Assembly: GCA_934090595.1 (NCBI GenBank)
Contig: CAKOJO010000053.1
Span: 1 to 7,802 of the forward strand
Reading direction: 5' to 3'
Origin: an uncultured Bacilli bacterium
Lineage (GTDB): Bacteria > Bacillota_I > Bacilli_A > RF39 > UBA660
DNA length: 7,802 nucleotides
Both the position numbers and the translations under genes were made by a program. The notes under the pieces are model-generated. The model was given only the letters and a program-made list of their open reading frames with translations. It searched no databases and had not been told where the DNA came from. Positions 4,936 through 7,802 of this stretch are shown piece by piece. The number at the start of each line of letters is the position of its first letter. Within the stretch, counting starts at the first letter, position 1.

Positions 4936-4941
4936 GTGCTT

Positions 4942-5604
4942 TTATTCTTTTATAACGTTTAAAATTTCATTATGTATTTCTTCAATAGTTTTAATCTTGT
5001 TATTTTCTACACAATCTATTGTAATAAAATTATACTTGTCTTTTAATTCTAAGTATGCTAGCTCTGCTTGTTTTAGATGTTCTTCATCTTTTTCGTGTTC
5101 ATCTAAGCTAATTCTATTCTTTTTTAAGTCTTTTGTATATTCACTAGGCATATGTAAAAATATAGTTATATCAGGTTTTATGAGTCCCAAAAGTTCATAT
5201 TCTAGTTTTTCTAACCATTGATACATTTCATATCTTTTTTCTTTATCTTTAATCTTTCCGCCTTGATGTGCCATATTGCTAGAGACATATCTATCCATTA
5301 TAACAATGTAGTCTTTGTTTAAATAGTCTATTATTTGTTGTAAATTATAATATCTGTCTGCTGCAAAGTAAAGACTTGCTACTTTTGCATCAACATGTGA
5401 AGCTCCTTCTTTGAAATATGACTTGCATATTTCTTCTTTTCCAAGATATGGTCCTCCGATTATTTTACCTGTTGGACTATTATAATTAGGAAAAGTAAGA
5501 TATACAGCTTTCTTATTTTGATTTGTTAGGGATTCCACTAATAACTTACTTTGAGTTTCTTTTCCACTGCAATCAGTGCCTTCAATTACTATAAATTTAC
5601 TCAT
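4942..5604 (-). CDS. tmk: Thymidylate kinase (dTMP kinase)
   Basis: 220 residues, normal for the family. It phosphorylates dTMP to dTDP with ATP in the cytosol. The P-loop is at residues 9-17 (GTDCSGKET), the DRY motif at 104-106, and the thymidine-binding segment with AHQGG at 112-116 follows; residues ~160-175 (KKNR, then acidic) form the lid. The ATG overlaps the folA stop by four bases (ATGA) and has a strong GGAGG site inside the end of folA, so translation is probably coupled. It is the last gene of the thymidylate operon. The stop codon is followed within 4 bases by module copy 2, whose minus-strand hairpin and T-rich tail may serve as the operon's terminator. Confidence 0.93.
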   Translation of the reverse strand: MSKFIVIEGTDCSGKETQSKLLVESLTNQNKKAVYLTFPNYNSPTGKIIGGPYLGKEEICKSYFKEGASHVDAKVASLYFAADRYYNLQQIIDYLNKDYIVIMDRYVSSNMAHQGGKIKDKEKRYEMYQWLEKLEYELLGLIKPDITIFLHMPSEYTKDLKKNRISLDEHEKDEEHLKQAELAYLELKDKYNFITIDCVENNKIKTIEEIHNEILNVIKE

Positions 5605-6074
5605 TTTTTCCTCCTGTAAAGTACGTGTTTATAGTTTATTTCATTATCTTTCAAACTACTTATTACTTCTTTTTCATAATTTTCTTTATTAAATTTTGGA
5701 AAATAAGTATCTGCATCAAAAGTTTTATCTATTTCTGTCAAATATATTTTGTCTGCTTCTTCTAAAAATATTTTATATACAGATTCTCCTCCAATAACAA
5801 AGACATCTTCATCTTTATCTTTATATTCTTTTATAAATTCTTCTTTACTTTTAAAAGTAGAAACTTCTTTAATATTATTTCTTGTAAGAACTATATTTTT
5901 TCTATTTGGAAGAGGTCTACCAATAGATTCATAAGTTTTTCTACCCATTAATACAGTATGATAAATGGTAAGATTTTTAAAATATTTTAAATCTTCTTTT
6001 ATAGGACAAACAAGTTTATTATCTTTTCCTATTTCGTAGTTAGAACCTACCGCCGCTATTAGTGCTATATTCAT
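5601..6074 (-). CDS. folA: Dihydrofolate reductase
   Basis: 157 residues, close to the 159 of E. coli FolA. It reduces dihydrofolate to tetrahydrofolate with NADPH, regenerating the cofactor that ThyA oxidises. Visible landmarks: the N-terminal strand IALIAAVG, catalytic acid D28 in KEDLKYFK, the NADPH-binding GRKTYESIGRPLPNR (44-58) and the VIGGESVY motif (93-100). The conserved Pro-Trp pair before the catalytic Asp (P21-W22 in E. coli) is replaced here by V22-C23, which is unusual. The ATG overlaps the thyA stop by one base (TAATG) and the end overlaps tmk by four, so it is the middle gene of a tight operon. Confidence 0.93.
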   Translation of the reverse strand: MNIALIAAVGSNYEIGKDNKLVCPIKEDLKYFKNLTIYHTVLMGRKTYESIGRPLPNRKNIVLTRNNIKEVSTFKSKEEFIKEYKDKDEDVFVIGGESVYKIFLEEADKIYLTEIDKTFDADTYFPKFNKENYEKEVISSLKDNEINYKHVLYRRKK

Positions 6075-7228
6075 TATTGTGTAATTGGAAAATTAATTTT
6101 TCCCATATGTTTATAGCCTCTTACTTTTATATCTTTAAGTTCTTTAGAATTATCAAATGAGAAGAAATCTGTTATATCTTTATTCAAAACTAGTTCTGGT
6201 TTTTCTTTAGTTAGTAGCATATCAATCATTTTTAGTTCTGTTTCTAAGCTTTTATAAAAATCGGTATCTTTTTCTGATTCATCAAGTAATCTTTCTGTGA
6301 ATATTCTTCTTAAACCTAATGAATATAGATCATCTTTTTTTATTTCTTGGTACTTTTTATATCTTTTTAATTGTTCTTTGATACCAATTAATTGATTTTT
6401 ATAAATATGAGCATCTTTTATTGAATAAGAAATAGTACCAGCTTCTTTTTCTGTAACTTGGGCAATCATTTTTAATAAAGTAGCATATTGAGTAACATTG
6501 AAAGGTAATCCAAGAGGTACATCACAACTTCTTTGATGAACCATTAAATTAAGTTTATCTTTAGTAGCATCCCATTCTGTAGACCAAACACATGATGGCA
6601 AAACAGCAGTTCTTAAAAACTCATCTTGCCAAAGAGACTTAACCATTCTTCTGTCGTTTGGATTGTTTTTAATTGTATCAATTAGGTTTCTTGTATGTTG
6701 GTATCTATTTACGATATAACCATAAGCAGTACCAATAGTATAAGCGTATTCTTTACCATAGTATCTTGCTTCTTTTATATTTTTACCGGGCATTTTACTC
6801 TTGGCAGTAAAAACATTGCCATTTGTATCTAGTTTAGGACTCATTTTTGAATTAGGATTGTCTATTGGAACGCTTAAAGGGTCTAAGACTACAACCTCTT
6901 TATCACTGTCATAACACTCAGTAACAGGTTCATAAATTCTATAAATACCGTCTTCATCAATCATCCATTCATCCCATATATGTACTCCTCTTTCATGCAA
7001 ATCTCTTACGTCATTTGAAGCCATTTGCCATATCCAAAGCATTTCTAGTATTGCTTGTTTATGAAACATTTGCTTAGTCGTAAGAATAGGAAATTCATCT
7101 TTTAAATCAAAATAAAAAGTATGTTCTGGAACTTTTATAGTATTAACCCCAGTCCTATTCTCTACTTCTACACCTTCATCTAATATTTTATTTAATAATT
7201 TTATATAATCTTCATCGAACTTTGTCAT
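6074..7228 (-). CDS. thyA: Thymidylate synthase, long form
   Basis: 384 residues from the ATG at 7228, chosen for its GGGAGG site 6 bases upstream; an in-frame ATG at 7264 would place the promoter's -10 box inside the gene and is rejected. It methylates dUMP to dTMP with methylene-THF. Landmarks: R25 in NRTGV (phosphate binding), catalytic C213 in LPSCVWS, HQRSCDVPLGLPFN (231-244) with the phosphate-site Arg and the uracil-binding Asn, and DAHIYKNQ (272-279). It is longer than the 264- or ~316-residue forms because of two insertions, residues ~93-160 in the small domain and ~288-340 before the C-terminal strands. It is the first gene of thyA-folA-tmk, with its own promoter and a ~20 nt leader. 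Confidence 0.93.
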   Translation of the reverse strand: MTKFDEDYIKLLNKILDEGVEVENRTGVNTIKVPEHTFYFDLKDEFPILTTKQMFHKQAILEMLWIWQMASNDVRDLHERGVHIWDEWMIDEDGIYRIYEPVTECYDSDKEVVVLDPLSVPIDNPNSKMSPKLDTNGNVFTAKSKMPGKNIKEARYYGKEYAYTIGTAYGYIVNRYQHTRNLIDTIKNNPNDRRMVKSLWQDEFLRTAVLPSCVWSTEWDATKDKLNLMVHQRSCDVPLGLPFNVTQYATLLKMIAQVTEKEAGTISYSIKDAHIYKNQLIGIKEQLKRYKKYQEIKKDDLYSLGLRRIFTERLLDESEKDTDFYKSLETELKMIDMLLTKEKPELVLNKDITDFFSFDNSKELKDIKVRGYKHMGKINFPITQ

Positions 7229-7254
7229 GTTTAACCTCCCTATCATATAAATTA

Positions 7255-7283
7255 AATATATCAAATATAAAATACAAAGTCAA
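7255..7283 (-). promoter_or_regulatory. Promoter of the thyA-folA-tmk operon
   Basis: TTGACT (7283-7278), 17 bases, TATATT (7260-7255) on the minus strand. The thyA ribosome binding site (7240-7235) and ATG follow within 27 bases of the -10 box. Confidence 0.8.
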
Positions 7284-7435
7284 TAAAAAGTACATTTGTT
7301 TGTCATGTGCTTTCATTATTGGTTTAGTTGGCTTAAGAGGCCTAGCGACAAGCGAAACTAAGAAGAAGTACAATATTTCTATATATTGAAGAACAGATAT
7401 CATCCTTTTAGCTTTCTATATTTTAATTTTAATAC
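7284..7435. other. Intergenic stretch with a GC-richer patch, no gene called
   Basis: About 150 bases between the hemW terminator and the thyA promoter. Around 7318-7365 the DNA is richer in G and C than its surroundings and one plus-strand frame is open to a TGA at 7389 (GLRGLATSETKKKYN), but it has no ATG or ribosome binding site. A minus-strand frame over 7212-7403 also exists but spans the thyA promoter and start. Neither is convincing; a gene remnant or a structured RNA is possible. Confidence 0.4.
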
Positions 7436-7458
7436 AAAAAAATACTTTTTCAAGTACT
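7402..7458 (-). repeat. Terminator-plus-tail repeat, copy B
   Basis: Matches 4214-4271 through the terminator hairpin and about 35 AT-rich bases beyond it. This copy sits in an ordinary place, directly after a gene. Confidence 0.7.
7436..7458 (-). terminator. Intrinsic terminator of the hemW-like gene
   Basis: AGTACTT-GAAA-AAGTATT hairpin on the minus strand followed by a T run, starting right after the hemW stop codon. Confidence 0.75.
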
Positions 7459-7459
7459 T

Positions 7460-7802
7460 TTATACAAAATCAATTAATATACTATTTTCAATAAAAAGAT
7501 TGTCCTCTTTTATAAAATAATATCCATTTTTATATTCTAATTTTTCTACATTAAAATTATCTTTTATATTAGTATTATATCTTTTGAAAAACTCTTGATT
7601 ATTTACACCTTGTACTTTTCTAAGACCAAGTATCATAAAATAACTCATGTCTATTTCTTTAGTAATAGTTTCTTTTTCATAGATGTATTGATCTTTTAAA
7701 TATTTATTTATATTTCTAGTATTATTATATCTAATATTATTAATATATCCTGATGCTCCAAGGCCAAAACCATAGTATGTATTATTATTCCAATAGTTTA
7801 AA
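7460..7802 (-). CDS. hemW: HemW-like radical SAM protein, C-terminal part (partial)
   Basis: 113 C-terminal codons are in the window; the gene continues off the right edge, so the radical SAM CxxxCxxC motif is not visible. The frame is open from the edge, reading YYGFGLGASGYI then RYNN, the HemN/HemW pattern after the radical SAM barrel. It continues into MSYFMILGLRKVQGV with EFFKRYN, the start of the HemN_C domain. It ends in a short winged-helix-like tail (NGYYFIKEDNLFI). HemW proteins are heme-binding chaperones formerly annotated as oxygen-independent coproporphyrinogen oxidases; with only this part seen, HemN or HemZ cannot be excluded. It has its own terminator and is not in the thyA operon. 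An internal ATG at 7648 is not the start. Confidence 0.78.
   Translation of the reverse strand, partial: LNYWNNNTYYGFGLGASGYINNIRYNNTRNINKYLKDQYIYEKETITKEIDMSYFMILGLRKVQGVNNQEFFKRYNTNIKDNFNVEKLEYKNGYYFIKEDNLFIENSILIDFV

Larger units (their letters stand above)
4515..4937 (+). repeat. Direct repeat module, copy 2 (small peptide plus antisense RNA)
   Basis: A ~423 bp segment with the same order of elements as 2662-3088: plus-strand promoter, two 5' hairpins, hydrophobic peptide ORF, shared hairpin, palindromic element, minus-strand promoter. Its right edge ends 4 bases before the tmk stop codon, as copy 1 ends just short of the surface-protein stop. With the leader RNA it accounts for the ~780 bp without a long gene between 4159 and 4941. 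Confidence 0.85.

Noticed and set aside
4997..5221. Plus-strand ORFs inside tmk and folA (also 5749-5934)
   Set aside because: Serine- and phenylalanine-rich shadows of well-identified genes.
7212..7403. Minus-strand ORF of 63 codons before thyA
   Set aside because: It spans the thyA promoter, ribosome binding site and start codon in another frame and has no ribosome binding site of its own.

Overview
The window is AT-rich, reads TGG for tryptophan and uses TGA as a stop (end of folA). Its protein set fits a low-GC Bacillota-type bacterium. My guess is an uncultured gut Bacilli or Clostridia lineage, but no marker gene here fixes the taxonomy. Almost everything protein-coding is on the minus strand, so the layout below runs from right to left.

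Right part (7802-4942): the C-terminal end of a HemW-like radical SAM protein with its terminator, then a compact thymidylate operon thyA-folA-tmk. The operon has a clear promoter and overlapping start and stop codons. ThyA makes dTMP and dihydrofolate from dUMP and methylene-THF, FolA recycles the dihydrofolate, and Tmk phosphorylates dTMP.

Middle (4941-2640) is the accessory part. Two diverged copies of a ~425 bp module (2662-3088 and 4515-4937) lie as direct repeats around one membrane-anchored protein gene. Each module has a plus-strand promoter, a 27-32 residue hydrophobic peptide ORF, a strong shared hairpin and a convergent minus-strand promoter for a short antisense RNA. This is the layout of a type I toxin-antitoxin locus, although the peptides match no toxin I recognise. 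The bracketed gene has a DUF6273/C-type-lectin-like C-terminus. Within it, a 33-codon block (3177-3275) is rich in NNC codons, as expected for the variable region of a diversity-generating retroelement (DGR). Its N-terminus is interrupted by a run of ten G (4128-4137) that leaves the upstream ATG out of frame, so it looks phase-variable and OFF in this assembly. Upstream is a ~300 nt leader with its own promoter, several hairpins and an intrinsic terminator that can form mutually exclusive pairings. No reverse transcriptase or template repeat is in the window.

Left part (2640-1): a type IV pilus/type II secretion pair, a PilC/GspF membrane platform protein with an added N-terminal coiled coil and a PilD-type prepilin peptidase, co-transcribed from one promoter and closed by a terminator. 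The first codons of another minus-strand gene with its own consensus promoter follow.

The most interesting reading is a surface protein under three layers of variation or control (leader attenuator, poly-G switch, DGR-type hypervariable patch), bracketed by duplicated small-peptide/antisense-RNA modules. The sequence elements are visible; the mechanisms are inference.
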